Origin: RGIG4608 sp045606265
GTDB taxonomy: Bacteria > Bacillota > Clostridia > Oscillospirales > CAG-272
Reading direction: 5' to 3'
DNA: 64,000 nucleotides
NCBI GenBank assembly: GCA_045606265.1
Contig: JAZURO010000165.1
Coordinates: 1 to 64,000, forward strand
Positions within the stretch are counted from its first letter, which is position 1. The number at the start of each line of letters is the position of its first letter. Both the position numbers and the translations under genes were made by a program. Of this stretch, positions 40,188-48,475 are shown in pieces. Under the pieces are notes generated by a model. The model did not search any database. It was not told the origin of the DNA and saw only the letters and a program-made list of their open reading frames with translations.

Positions 40188-40583
40188 ATGTCGGTTTGTA
40201 GAGTGTGCGGAGGATACACTAACACCTCCAGATATAACAAGGCGAGCAAAAGTTACGAGCCTATCTGTGATGATTGTGATGAAAAAGAACATCTGATAGA
40301 AATCGAAAAGCGTGGCAACGAGGCTAAAAGAGCAGATGATTTTAAGGGATGGGACTATGGAGATTTTGCAGATTTGTTCTGGCTTCATCTCGGAAGATAT
40401 GTCAAGTGTCCGAATAAACACAGCTTGAAGATTATGCGAAGTGCTTTTTGTTGGGCTTGTCACGAAGATCACGGCTTAAGTGCTAATTTCAGCAATGCTC
40501 TTAAGTGGTGCAAACTTGACTTGTACGAAGAAGCAGAGCGTACAGATCTTCCAGAAGACTATGTAGAAAACGAGGTGGAGTGA
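40188..40583 (+). CDS. Zinc-finger phage protein (131 aa)
   Basis: CRVCGG and CDDCDE at the N-terminus form a four-Cys zinc site; a second set is CPNKHSLKIMRSAFCWACHEDH. Helical middle. First gene of a unit behind box 4. Function unknown. Confidence 0.65.
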   Translation: MSVCRVCGGYTNTSRYNKASKSYEPICDDCDEKEHLIEIEKRGNEAKRADDFKGWDYGDFADLFWLHLGRYVKCPNKHSLKIMRSAFCWACHEDHGLSANFSNALKWCKLDLYEEAERTDLPEDYVENEVE

Positions 40584-40584
40584 T

Positions 40585-41205
40585 ATGCCAAACGTTTTCT
40601 TCACGAGCGATCTTCATTTTGGTCACAAGAATATCATTCGGTTTGATAACCGACCGTTCTTTTCCGTCGAGGAAATGGACAAAACTCTGATTGAAAATTG
40701 GAATAGGAAAGTGTCCGAGGACGACACGGTTTATATACTTGGCGATATCAGTTGGTATAACGACGAAAAGACGACTGAGATTTTTGCTGGACTGAACGGT
40801 CATAAAATTCTGATTAAAGGAAATCACGACAGAGTTCACGGCAAGGTAAGAAAGGTATTTGAGGAAGTCACAGATTACAAAGAGATTTCTCTTAACGGAA
40901 ACAAGATTGTTCTTTGTCATTACCCGATTATCTTCTTCAACAGACACCACTACGGCGCCTATATGTTCTATGGTCACGTTCACAACTCTCACGAATGGCA
41001 AATGACCGATAATTACAGATACGAACTTGAGCAACTTGATGTAAAGTGTAATGCTTATAATGTCGGGGTTATGGTTCAAAACTATGAGCCTGTAACATTT
41101 GAGGAAGTTCTGGCAAATTATAAAACACATCGAAAAATGACTATGGGAGTTCAGAGTGAGTGGACTTCGGACAAGGAGAAAGCAAATGAGTGTAGTAGCA
41201 GCTAA
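40585..41205 (+). CDS. Calcineurin-like metallophosphoesterase (206 aa)
   Basis: TSDLHFGH, ILGDISW, IKGNHD, LCHYP and FYGHVHNS give the full metallophosphoesterase motif set. Members of this phage group hydrolyse phosphodiesters or nucleotides; the substrate cannot be told from sequence. Starts 1 nt after the previous stop region. Overlaps the proteasome-like gene by 20 nt. Confidence 0.9.
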   Translation: MPNVFFTSDLHFGHKNIIRFDNRPFFSVEEMDKTLIENWNRKVSEDDTVYILGDISWYNDEKTTEIFAGLNGHKILIKGNHDRVHGKVRKVFEEVTDYKEISLNGNKIVLCHYPIIFFNRHHYGAYMFYGHVHNSHEWQMTDNYRYELEQLDVKCNAYNVGVMVQNYEPVTFEEVLANYKTHRKMTMGVQSEWTSDKEKANECSSS

Positions 41206-41692
41206 AGTTTTCGAAGACAAAGTCGTAATGGCAGCCGATTCAATTCTGGTCAAAGGATGGTCAAAGCGAAATTCCAATTTCGCAAAGATTGCAGGTATCA
41301 ACGGAATGATTGTGGGTGGCGTTGGATATGCACAAGAAATCAGTTTGATGTGGCACTATATGCAAACTCACAAACCGGCGTCCCCGACAGAGAAGGATGT
41401 GCTAAGTTTTATCGTTGAATTTTCACAATGGAAGCAAAGCACGACAGGAAGTAGTCAGGTGGAAAACAGTTACCTGTTAATCTACCAAGGACATTTGTTT
41501 GAGATCGAATATATGTTCGTACACGAAATTTCAGATTATATTGCAATCGGAGCTGGCGAGCAATTCTCAAACGCCGCGCTTTATCTCGGACATACACCTA
41601 AAGAGGCGGTTAAGGTAGCTTGCGACCTATCTTGTTATGTTTCTGAGCCAATCATTGAATACTCAATGAGAAAAGGAGATTCGGATGGCTAA
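41186..41692 (+). CDS. Proteasome/HslV-like Ntn-fold protein (168 aa)
   Basis: MSVVAAKVFEDKVVMAADSILVKG..., NFAKIAGINGMIVGGVGYAQE and YIAIGAGEQFSNAALYLGHTPKEAVKVACDLSCYV follow proteasome beta subunit strand order. The mature Thr nucleophile is replaced by Ser2-Val after Met, so a Ser nucleophile or no activity is possible. No HslU-like partner is adjacent, though an AAA+ ATPase lies at 32125. Role unknown. Confidence 0.7.
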   Translation: MSVVAAKVFEDKVVMAADSILVKGWSKRNSNFAKIAGINGMIVGGVGYAQEISLMWHYMQTHKPASPTEKDVLSFIVEFSQWKQSTTGSSQVENSYLLIYQGHLFEIEYMFVHEISDYIAIGAGEQFSNAALYLGHTPKEAVKVACDLSCYVSEPIIEYSMRKGDSDG

Positions 41693-42029
41693 CGTCATAA
41701 CTGATTTTGAAACGTGGCTTCTTGACTACGGTGATAGACTATACAGATATCTCGTATATAAAAAGACTTTTACTCCATATGAACAGCAACACGCATTTAT
41801 GGATGAGAGTGTGTACGAAGATACCCACTATGAATTGTGTCAAATCGAAGAAGCTATTGACCTCGGAGACGGTGAGTGGTTGCTTGGGTTGAGAACCATT
41901 GGTGACGACGGCAAAATCTATGGTATGATTCACTATTATAAGCTAAGCGAAATTCGTCTTGCTCTCTTTGAGGACGACCGTAAGCTCGAGCTCTATGAGG
42001 ATAAGGAGGAAGATGACGATGAGTTATGA
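41685..42029 (+). CDS. Acidic phage protein of unknown function (114 aa)
   Basis: Overlaps the previous gene by 8 nt. Aromatic and acidic, ending EDKEEDDDEL. No motif. Confidence 0.6.
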   Translation: MANVITDFETWLLDYGDRLYRYLVYKKTFTPYEQQHAFMDESVYEDTHYELCQIEEAIDLGDGEWLLGLRTIGDDGKIYGMIHYYKLSEIRLALFEDDRKLELYEDKEEDDDEL

Positions 42030-42099
42030 TATTTCTTTCCGTGTGAGAGTTGCTGCTGATATGTCGGCGATACAGATTGGGTGGTGTAGCAATGAATAA
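42013..42099 (+). pseudogene. Possible truncated phage gene (28 aa)
   Basis: Two in-frame ATGs (42013, 42019) follow AAGGAGG, the strongest site nearby. The product MSYDISFRVRVAADMSAIQIGWCSNE resembles only the beginning of longer phage proteins that start SYDIxxRV. Stop at 42097-42099 inside the next gene. Probably a remnant, or a leader that couples translation of the next gene. Confidence 0.3.
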
Positions 42100-42256
42100 C
42101 GATATCTGTGTTGTCTGTGGAGAACCAATACCAGAAGGGACAATGGTGTGTTTTGCGTGTTTACGAGAACACAATGTTGAACCTTCTAACAAACATTATT
42201 TTGAAGATGAGTCTGATTTGGGATACGGAGGTGTAATATGCCACCAAGAAATATAA
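42092..42256 (+). CDS. Small zinc-finger protein (54 aa)
   Basis: CVVCGEPIPEGTMVCFAC is a clear zinc ribbon. ATG 42092 after GGTGG. It overlaps the following tagged gene by 19 nt. Confidence 0.6.
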   Translation: MNNDICVVCGEPIPEGTMVCFACLREHNVEPSNKHYFEDESDLGYGGVICHQEI

Positions 42257-42591
42257 ACTTTAGAAGTGACGGAAATGCGCAAATTAGATTCGCTAATGGA
42301 AGTTATATTGAAACTCCGGTAAGGAGTGTAGAAATCGAGCTTCCATACGAGGTTAAACCCACGCTGGACTACTTAACAAGCGCTGGCGTATCTGGTGGAA
42401 CTTTTTATGCGGACGTCGAATTAGGAGACCTTAAAACGTGGATTGACAAAATTAACGAGTTTGCTGAGCCCGCACGCATACCGTCAGAAAGAGATTTTTG
42501 GAAGTCCTTTATGGAGATGCAAGATATGTCTTGCAAGAAAGAAACTAAGCCAATAATTTCATTTGAAGAAACAATGGGCTTTAATACATAA
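42238..42591 (+). CDS. Tag-family protein 1 (117 aa)
   Basis: Contains a beta-rich half (AQIRFANGSYIETPVRSVEIELPYEV) and ends ISFEETMGFNT. This C-terminal tag recurs in three of the next four genes, whose bodies differ. No other motif. RBS TACGGAGG. Confidence 0.65.
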   Translation: MPPRNINFRSDGNAQIRFANGSYIETPVRSVEIELPYEVKPTLDYLTSAGVSGGTFYADVELGDLKTWIDKINEFAEPARIPSERDFWKSFMEMQDMSCKKETKPIISFEETMGFNT

Positions 42592-42605
42592 CAAGAGGTA
42601 TATAT

Positions 42606-42809
42606 ATGGAAAAATGTGCTTTTGACTTAAACGAGCAGGGGTGCTCTGCTCTTACCAAAAAGGAATGCGAAGGTTGCCGATTTTATAAAACCGCTGAACA
42701 AGTCGCGGAGGGACGCAGAAAGGCAGAAGAAAGGCTTGATTCAATTCCGGGCGGGCTGTATCTCTACAAGAAGTATCATTGCGGCGACGGCGGGTTAAAG
42801 AACGTCTAA
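42606..42809 (+). CDS. Small Cys-containing protein (67 aa)
   Basis: CAFDLNEQGCSALTKKECEGCRFYKT is a compact four-Cys motif common in phage small proteins; a basic/acidic helix follows. It lacks the C-terminal tag of its neighbours. Confidence 0.6.
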   Translation: MEKCAFDLNEQGCSALTKKECEGCRFYKTAEQVAEGRRKAEERLDSIPGGLYLYKKYHCGDGGLKNV

Positions 42810-42831
42810 GAATGTGAATGAGGTGAGATAA

Positions 42832-43098
42832 ATGCCCACAAGACACGATGAAGCCGATGCAATGAGATATGCGATGGAAACGGAGTCTTCGTTTGAGCGT
42901 ATAAGAGAAACATTTGACGAGTACAACCCATTTTCTTATATTGCCGAAGCAATGAAAAGCGTAGGAACAGACTCAAATGATCTTGCAAGTGCAATATCTC
43001 AATTTATGTCACAGCTTAATAAAGAATATTTTGAAGACGACCCTATTGAAGAAGTGTCGTTTGACGAAGCAATGGGGTTTAATAGGGAGGAAGTATGA
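42832..43098 (+). CDS. Tag-family protein 2 (88 aa)
   Basis: Mostly helical (MRYAMETESSFERIRETFDEYN...). Near the end: VSFDEAMGFNREEV. Overlaps the next gene by 4 nt. RBS GAGGTGAG. Confidence 0.65.
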   Translation: MPTRHDEADAMRYAMETESSFERIRETFDEYNPFSYIAEAMKSVGTDSNDLASAISQFMSQLNKEYFEDDPIEEVSFDEAMGFNREEV

Positions 43099-43454
43099 CG
43101 TTTGAACAATTTGTCAAAAGAACCGCAAACATTCCTTCCGCTGCCAGATCTGCTTTGTTTCAAGCACAGAGCGGAGAATATGAAAGATATAGATGGCAGG
43201 AAGAAATGTCGAGGTGGAAAGCAGAGCATCTTGGGAGGTGGACATACGACGAAGACGAAGATGAGCGCCATTCAGAGTCTGCTTGGGGAAAATCAAATCC
43301 ATATGTCGGGAAAAGGGCGAGTTTTCTCTACACCGACGAAATGCATTTGTCAGATTTAGACCTTAAGGTTTTCACTGCCGAAACAAATCACCATCGAGAA
43401 GCTCCGATGTCATTTGATGATGCGATGGGGTTTGGAGGCACAGATGGAGAATAA
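43095..43454 (+). CDS. Tag-family protein 3 (119 aa)
   Basis: The body MTFEQFVKRTANIPSAARSALFQAQSGEYERYRWQEEMSRW... includes helices and an acidic stretch. Ends MSFDDAMGFGGTDGE. Overlaps the next gene by 11 nt. Confidence 0.65.
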   Translation: MTFEQFVKRTANIPSAARSALFQAQSGEYERYRWQEEMSRWKAEHLGRWTYDEDEDERHSESAWGKSNPYVGKRASFLYTDEMHLSDLDLKVFTAETNHHREAPMSFDDAMGFGGTDGE

Positions 43455-43701
43455 AAGCATCTGGGAGGAACTCCAAGATTTCTTCAGAAAAGAATACGGG
43501 ATGTATAGTATGTCATTTAGACTCGAATACGATTCCGGGGGAGTGGCAGAAATCGAAATGCGTCCGAGTGGGTTGGTGAAACTTATGAATGACTTAATTC
43601 GTCTAAAGGCATCTACTGAACTGGTAGATGACGGTGTTCCTGAGTCACTAACAGAGGAAATCAAATGTACGTTTGATGAGGCTATGCAGTTTAACAGTTA
43701 G
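43444..43701 (+). CDS. Tag-family protein 4 (85 aa)
   Basis: The internal ATG at 43444 follows TTTGGAGG. MENKSIWEELQDFFRKEYG... ends CTFDEAMQFNS, the most divergent tag copy. The body is unlike the other three. Confidence 0.65.
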   Translation: MENKSIWEELQDFFRKEYGMYSMSFRLEYDSGGVAEIEMRPSGLVKLMNDLIRLKASTELVDDGVPESLTEEIKCTFDEAMQFNS

Positions 43702-43711
43702 GAGATAGATA

Positions 43712-43951
43712 ATGCAAGATGTTATGAGACGTTGCCCATTTTGTGGCGGAAGAGCCAGCCTTTATGTATGTGATGCAGAAGGCAACATTCACGGAGAAGA
43801 CTATGAAAACGACCCGTGGAGCGGGCTCTCGTTTAAGATTAAACATACCACTAAAGATGACCCGACTGGAGAATGTCCTATTGCGACAGACGAAGGAGAA
43901 GGTGTGGGTATGTGGAGTTACGATAATCGAGCCGAAGCCGAAATGGTATGA
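43712..43951 (+). CDS. Lar-type zinc-ribbon protein (79 aa)
   Basis: MRRCPFCGGRASLYVCDAEG... then C...YDNRAEAEM resembles Lar-like restriction-alleviation family members (CPFCGG at the start, a sea-WN-R-like end). The second Cys pair is incomplete, so function is uncertain. RBS TAGGAG. Confidence 0.55.
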   Translation: MQDVMRRCPFCGGRASLYVCDAEGNIHGEDYENDPWSGLSFKIKHTTKDDPTGECPIATDEGEGVGMWSYDNRAEAEMV

Positions 43952-43970
43952 AATAACAGAGCGGATATAA

Positions 43971-44165
43971 ATGAGTAAATACTATGCAAGTATGCGCTTT
44001 CCACTAAAGTCGCCCGGTAATAGAAATCACACAGTTTTTTCTAAGGAATGTGTTTTGTCCTATGTGAATGATTTGAAATCACAGGGATATGACATTTCTA
44101 TAGAAGAACAAAATGACGATGAAATTGTCGTCAAGATTATATTTAATTGCGAAATAACTGAATAA
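43971..44165 (+). CDS. Small phage protein of unknown function (64 aa)
   Basis: MSKYYASMRFPLKSPGNRNHTVFSKECVL... small alpha/beta, ends in beta strand EIVVKIIFNCEIT. Precedes the excisionase-like gene. Confidence 0.55.
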   Translation: MSKYYASMRFPLKSPGNRNHTVFSKECVLSYVNDLKSQGYDISIEEQNDDEIVVKIIFNCEITE

Positions 44166-44183
44166 AGAATACGCGAGGTAAAT

Positions 44184-44396
44184 ATGAGCAAATTCAAAAT
44201 GGACGATTACGGCGATATATTAAGCCCGAAGGATGTCCGCGACATTCTTGGAATTGGATACAACAAAACTTATGAGTTACTAACGTCTGGAACTATCAAA
44301 AGTTTTAGGATAGGTCGAGACAGGAAGATTCCAAAAGAGTGCCTCAAAAACTACATAGACAGTATGTTGTCTGAGAGCGACGCTCCGAATACATAA
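44184..44396 (+). CDS. xis: Excisionase/AlpA-like helix-turn-helix protein (70 aa)
   Basis: LSPKDVRDILGIGYNKTYELL, then GTIKSFRIGRDRKIPKECLKNYID is the MerR-like excisionase fold. It lies 40 bp before the integrase, the usual xis-int order. It likely bends attachment-site DNA and steers the integrase toward excision, or regulates int. Confidence 0.85.
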   Translation: MSKFKMDDYGDILSPKDVRDILGIGYNKTYELLTSGTIKSFRIGRDRKIPKECLKNYIDSMLSESDAPNT

Positions 44397-44436
44397 CTTC
44401 TACCAAAGAAGTGAAAACAGCAAAGGAGATAGCAAA

Positions 44437-45591
44437 ATGACGGTAACATTAACTATTAAGAACAATCGTTATTACGCAGTCGTCAACTACAAAGAGATTG
44501 ATCAATACAAACAAAAATGGATCGCTCTTGGTTTGCCGGTCAAGAACAATAAGCGTAAAGCCGAAGCAATGATTGAGAAAATTAAACGAGAGTACGAGGA
44601 AGCGTATTCGATGCCCGGCGGAGACACACTGTTTGTGATTTATATAAAGAAATGGCTTTATGACAAAAAGCCAATGATTGAGTTGTCAACTTGGGAAGGA
44701 TATCAAATCTATGCGGAAAGACATATCATTCCGTATTTTGAACCACTCGGGTTGTCTTTGCGAGAAGTCAAACCGCATCATATTAAAGACTATTATGAGC
44801 ACAAATATGTGAGTGGCAGACTTGATGGAAAAGAGGGCGGCTTATCAATTGCGTCCATTAAAAAACACGGAATTGTATTAAAAGAAGTGTTGAATGAAGC
44901 GGTGCTTGAAGAGCTAATCCCAAGGAATCCTGCATCTGGCGTTAAACTTCCAGCTAAAATATCCTCGCAGAGGGACAGGGTGTTCTTAAATGCACAAGAA
45001 GCAAATCAAGTCCTCACAGCATTCGCAGGACATCAACTGCAACCTTTGGTTTATACAACGATGTACTACGGTCTTCGTCGTTCCGAGGTTCTTGGCTTAC
45101 GATGGAGTGCGGTTGATTTTGAGAAAGACACAATTACAATCAATCATACGGTTGTTAAAAACAAAACCATTGTGGAAAAGAATTCCACAAAAACACAAAG
45201 CAGCTTCCATACTTACAAACTGATCGACGATGTGAAGAAAGTTCTTCTTGAGCACAAAGCTCGGCAGGATGAGAACCGTAAAACATTCGGGCGTGAATAC
45301 AAAGAGAGTGACTACATATTCGTTTGGGACGACGGGACGAAATTCAGACCAGACTATGTGACACGAGGATTCCAAAGAGTGCTAAAATCTCACGATCTTC
45401 CTATGATGAGATTTCACGACCTTAGACATAGTACAGCGAGCATTCTGTACGATAAGGGATGGGATTTGAAGGACATACAGTTATGGCTTAGACACTCGAG
45501 CATTGATGTAACGGCTGATATTTACACCCACATCAGCGAAAACAGAAAGTCAAGTATGGCGAGCAGCTTAAATTCGACATTTAAGTTGTGA
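44437..45591 (+). CDS. int: Phage integrase, tyrosine recombinase (384 aa)
   Basis: An N-terminal arm-binding part and core-binding SAM-like domain (LSTWEGYQIYAERHIIPYFEPLG) precede the catalytic domain: R214 (GLRRSE), H327-x2-R330 (HDLRH), H353 and Y363. Of the Tn916/phage Int type. RBS AAAGGAG. The likely attP is at 48.5 kb, 3 kb downstream, an unusually long distance that leaves about 3 kb of genes between int and attP. Confidence 0.95.
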   Translation: MTVTLTIKNNRYYAVVNYKEIDQYKQKWIALGLPVKNNKRKAEAMIEKIKREYEEAYSMPGGDTLFVIYIKKWLYDKKPMIELSTWEGYQIYAERHIIPYFEPLGLSLREVKPHHIKDYYEHKYVSGRLDGKEGGLSIASIKKHGIVLKEVLNEAVLEELIPRNPASGVKLPAKISSQRDRVFLNAQEANQVLTAFAGHQLQPLVYTTMYYGLRRSEVLGLRWSAVDFEKDTITINHTVVKNKTIVEKNSTKTQSSFHTYKLIDDVKKVLLEHKARQDENRKTFGREYKESDYIFVWDDGTKFRPDYVTRGFQRVLKSHDLPMMRFHDLRHSTASILYDKGWDLKDIQLWLRHSSIDVTADIYTHISENRKSSMASSLNSTFKL

Positions 45592-45596
45592 GGAAA

Positions 45597-45836
45597 ATGA
45601 AACTAAATTTTGAAAACAGCAGAGGGGTCGAAAGATGTATTGCCGAGGTTGCAACGTTAGAAGAAGCTCATAAGGAAATCAAAAAGTTTCTTGACGACCA
45701 TAACTTCAAGTCATATTACACTCGAAGATGGAATCCGCAACCTTGGCATACTGTTTTCGATGTCGGTAGTCATACCGAGTTCTTCCATCTGTATGACGAG
45801 GAGATGATGCAGAATGAGCAGGGTAATATTTCTTGA
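45597..45836 (+). CDS. Phage protein of unknown function (79 aa)
   Basis: The ATG at 45597 overlaps the int stop region. Contains FKSYYTRRWNPQPWHTVFDVGSHTEFFHLY, a motif I have seen in several phage small proteins (VGSHTEFF). Role unknown. Overlaps the HAD gene by 23 nt. Confidence 0.6.
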   Translation: MKLNFENSRGVERCIAEVATLEEAHKEIKKFLDDHNFKSYYTRRWNPQPWHTVFDVGSHTEFFHLYDEEMMQNEQGNIS

Positions 45837-46329
45837 TTACGACGGAGTAGTCAACACTCCTATGTGGAACGACAAAGGAACAACTTGTAAGTATAACTTC
45901 CCAAAAGACGGAAAGGTTAATAACTTTCAGGCGGTTCAATGGCTTTCGGAATTCTGCAAGAAGTGCCATTACGACATTGTTGTATCAAGCAGTTGGAGAA
46001 CCGATTCAAACTACAAAGAGTGTTTAATTAACGGCGGACTTCGCGACGGAATTCAAATACTCGGTAAAACACCAGACTTTCGCGGACAACAAAGGCGCGG
46101 AAGCGAAATCAAGTCTTATCTTGAAACACATCCCGAAATTAAATACTACATTATCGTAGACGATATTGATGATATGCTTCCCGAGCAAGAAGATCATTTC
46201 GTACAGACGGATGAGAGTCGCGGTTTCGGAATGACGGAGTATCGCAAATGCATTGAGATATTCCTTAAAGATAATGGACATAAAGGAAGTTTTTGGACAA
46301 ATAACAAGGAGAGCAGCGATGGGAACTGA
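45814..46329 (+). CDS. HAD-family phosphatase, Swiss-Army-Knife RNA-repair type (171 aa)
   Basis: Motif I FLDYDGVVNT, motif II SSSWR, RRGSEIKSYLETHPE, motif IV IIVDDIDDM match the HAD group named after RNA repair proteins. It would dephosphorylate RNA or nucleotide ends. Its genome also encodes a kinase-phosphatase-ligase (25500) and a Thg1-like enzyme, so an RNA 3'-end function is reasonable, though unproven. Confidence 0.75.
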   Translation: MSRVIFLDYDGVVNTPMWNDKGTTCKYNFPKDGKVNNFQAVQWLSEFCKKCHYDIVVSSSWRTDSNYKECLINGGLRDGIQILGKTPDFRGQQRRGSEIKSYLETHPEIKYYIIVDDIDDMLPEQEDHFVQTDESRGFGMTEYRKCIEIFLKDNGHKGSFWTNNKESSDGN

Positions 46330-46951
46330 TATTCATATGCGTGTAGAATACCGTCCGAGGCTTTACGAATATAAAAACAATCGTCTTGAAGGCTATACAG
46401 GAGAGTGGCACAGCGCAGACCTGTTTAGGATGCCTGTTAAGGGAGAGGACTCATACCGAGTCATTGAACTCTGGGAGAACAGGGACTACGGACTGTTTGC
46501 CACATTAGCTAACGTTCGTAACTACGGAGATACTGTGTATATTGACACGCCACGAGGATTGCCAGACGATTCTTGTGAATACATAAAGAAAGAACTTGGA
46601 GATTGCGATGAGTGGGGACATTCCGCATCTTATTTCACACTCAAGGAATTATATGATTTCTATAAAAAGTATGGAGAGATCCGCAGAAGCGGAATGATTT
46701 CACCAGCGGACAGAGACAGACTTGATATCGAAGGAATTACGCCAGAATCGTGGTGTCAAGGTACAAACCAAGAGGGATGGGAGCGCCGTGAGTGGACAGA
46801 AAAGAATTGGTCTCTCGAGAGACTAATTAACAAGTTGAAAATCCGAGCCGAGGAGTTGGGTATGTGTTACGACTTTGACTTTGAACGCAATAATGACAGA
46901 GCAATTTCGGCGATGGAAAACATCCGCATCGTCTTCTGCTTTGACAGTTAA
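46319..46951 (+). CDS. Phage protein of unknown function (210 aa)
   Basis: The start MGTDIHMRVEYRPRLYEY at 46319 overlaps the HAD gene by 11 nt. The MGTDIH opening followed by WxRDYxLFxxLANVR recurs in phage and bacterial hypothetical proteins. Acidic with many Trp/Tyr. No catalytic motif assigned. Confidence 0.7.
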   Translation: MGTDIHMRVEYRPRLYEYKNNRLEGYTGEWHSADLFRMPVKGEDSYRVIELWENRDYGLFATLANVRNYGDTVYIDTPRGLPDDSCEYIKKELGDCDEWGHSASYFTLKELYDFYKKYGEIRRSGMISPADRDRLDIEGITPESWCQGTNQEGWERREWTEKNWSLERLINKLKIRAEELGMCYDFDFERNNDRAISAMENIRIVFCFDS

Positions 46952-46961
46952 GGAGGCTCGA

Positions 46962-47315
46962 ATGAAAGCAATTTGGAAGTTTCAACTATCAGAGGGTGTG
47001 ACGGAAATCGAAGCACCAGTTGTTAAGTTTCTGACCGTACAACTGCAAGCTGGTACGCCTTGCGTTTGGGCAATTGTAGATACGGACAGAAGACCAAAGA
47101 AATTCAATGTGTCTCTCGTCGGTACTGGATGGGAGATGGATACCGTAAACCCTGATAAGTACATTGGTACGGTACAAATCGGTGGATTTGTATGGCATTA
47201 CTTTTGGGAGGAAGTCCGAACTCCTCTAAAGATTAAGGAAGTAATTAAAGACCAGACATTTACTGTTCTTGCGGCAAACCCAAAGAACAGAGCGTACCCG
47301 ACTTTGCAAAGATGA
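46962..47315 (+). CDS. DUF7352-like protein (117 aa)
   Basis: ATG 46962 after AAGGAGG. IWKFQL...IEAPVVKFLTVQLQAGTPCVWAIVD and YIGTVQIGGFVWHYF are the pattern of a small beta-rich phage domain. Function unknown. The 170 bp after it (47316-47485) hold no gene; only short A/T-rich stretches are seen. Confidence 0.65.
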   Translation: MKAIWKFQLSEGVTEIEAPVVKFLTVQLQAGTPCVWAIVDTDRRPKKFNVSLVGTGWEMDTVNPDKYIGTVQIGGFVWHYFWEEVRTPLKIKEVIKDQTFTVLAANPKNRAYPTLQR

Positions 47316-47485
47316 TTTGCAGAAAACCCCGTTTTTTCTAACGCACTTTCGGGAACTACGGTTCTAAAAAATCAAAAAAGTTTCCGATTAGTCGATGAAA
47401 TAAAGTGTCTTTCTTAAAGGAATTCTCTAATTGTCGTAGAGGGACACACCACACCAAAATACATAATTAAAGGAGAAAAAAGAAA

Positions 47486-47731
47486 ATGGCAACCAAGAAG
47501 AAAGCCACTATCATAACCGCAGAAAGTTTGAAGGCGAAGTCCGAGAGCGCAATCAGCGCATTTAAGACTCTCATCGCTGGTCTTAAGGCGACCAACGAGG
47601 AAGCGGCTGTGGCAAAGGCTGCAAACGCAGAGCAGATTACGAAGCTCGAGCAGGAGAATGCGGCAATCGACTTGTTGACTGCTCAGAACGATAAGATCGT
47701 TCAGAACGTCGAGAATTTGTTTATCGTATGA
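47486..47731 (+). CDS. Coiled-coil protein (81 aa)
   Basis: RBS AAAGGAG. Lys-rich start (MATKKKATII), then an Ala-rich helix with heptads (ISAFKTLIAGLKATNEEAAV). Stop overlaps the pth2 start (ATGA). Confidence 0.6.
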   Translation: MATKKKATIITAESLKAKSESAISAFKTLIAGLKATNEEAAVAKAANAEQITKLEQENAAIDLLTAQNDKIVQNVENLFIV

Positions 47732-48186
47732 GACAGTTAATTATCGCAAGAAAAGATTTGCAAATGTCGCCCGGTAAACTCGCCGCACAGTGTTGTCACG
47801 CATCTCTTGCCTTTATCACATCAAAAATGCGAGACAGAGACAAGATGATTGTGGCAACGAACACGGCAACCGACGAGATCGGATACGCAACGGAAGTATT
47901 TTTCAGCAAAAATATTTACGAGGACTGGATTAGCGGGGTATTTACAAAGACTATTTGTGAAGCCAGAAATCGTAATCATTTGATGAAGGCGGTTGCGGTC
48001 GCGACGGAGCTCGGTATGAAAGAAGGCGAGGATTTCTTCCTTATTAAGGACTGCTGCTTGACAGAACTTGAGCCAGAAGAGGTTGACGAGAACGGTGTCG
48101 GCAGAACGCTCACTTGTATCGGATTTAAGCCTTTGCCAGACGATATAGCACATCAAATCAGCAAGAAGTTTCAACTTTACAGGTAA
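47728..48186 (+). CDS. Pth2-type peptidyl-tRNA hydrolase (152 aa)
   Basis: MRQLIIARKDLQMSPGKLAAQCCHASLA, FFLIKDCCLTELEPEEV and the end GFKPLPDDIAHQISKKFQLY match Pth2. The archaeal/eukaryal-type enzyme frees tRNA from stalled peptidyl-tRNA. In a phage with its own tRNA genes and tRNA repair enzymes, it would help keep tRNA pools usable late in infection. Confidence 0.85.
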   Translation: MRQLIIARKDLQMSPGKLAAQCCHASLAFITSKMRDRDKMIVATNTATDEIGYATEVFFSKNIYEDWISGVFTKTICEARNRNHLMKAVAVATELGMKEGEDFFLIKDCCLTELEPEEVDENGVGRTLTCIGFKPLPDDIAHQISKKFQLYR

Positions 48187-48191
48187 TATGT

Positions 48192-48380
48192 ATGGCTAAG
48201 AACAACGACCACAAGAAAGTCTACGATATTGATGAATTCGCAAGACACTATTACTGTCAAGGGGCGCGACTAAGGCAGTTAAGAGAAGACAAGCACCGCG
48301 CAAAGAAAAAGGCTCGTAACGAGCGTAAACGCAGTACGAGCCTTGACGAATATGAAGATTATGAGGAAGAGAAGGACTAA
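48192..48380 (+). CDS. Small charged protein (62 aa)
   Basis: MAKNNDHKKVYDIDEFARHYYCQGAR... strongly basic middle (KHRAKKKARNERKR) and acidic end. Possibly nucleic-acid binding. Last gene before the attP-like region. Confidence 0.55.
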   Translation: MAKNNDHKKVYDIDEFARHYYCQGARLRQLREDKHRAKKKARNERKRSTSLDEYEDYEEEKD

Positions 48381-48475
48381 AGCAGGTTTTTATTCTTGAC
48401 ATAAATTTTAGAAAATTCTTGATTCGATGTCTTGAAATTTGAAAAGAGTAGTCGAAATCACTCAAAAAGGCATAG

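Noticed and set aside
42050..42091. Upstream start of the small zinc-finger gene
   Set aside because: The ATG at 42092 gives the recognisable zinc ribbon and lies near a GGTGG site; the earlier region codes for the short truncated frame instead.
47316..47485. Short intergenic stretch possibly holding a gene or RNA
   Set aside because: No ORF with a ribosome site, no strong hairpin with a T-tract, no box copy; nothing supportable seen.
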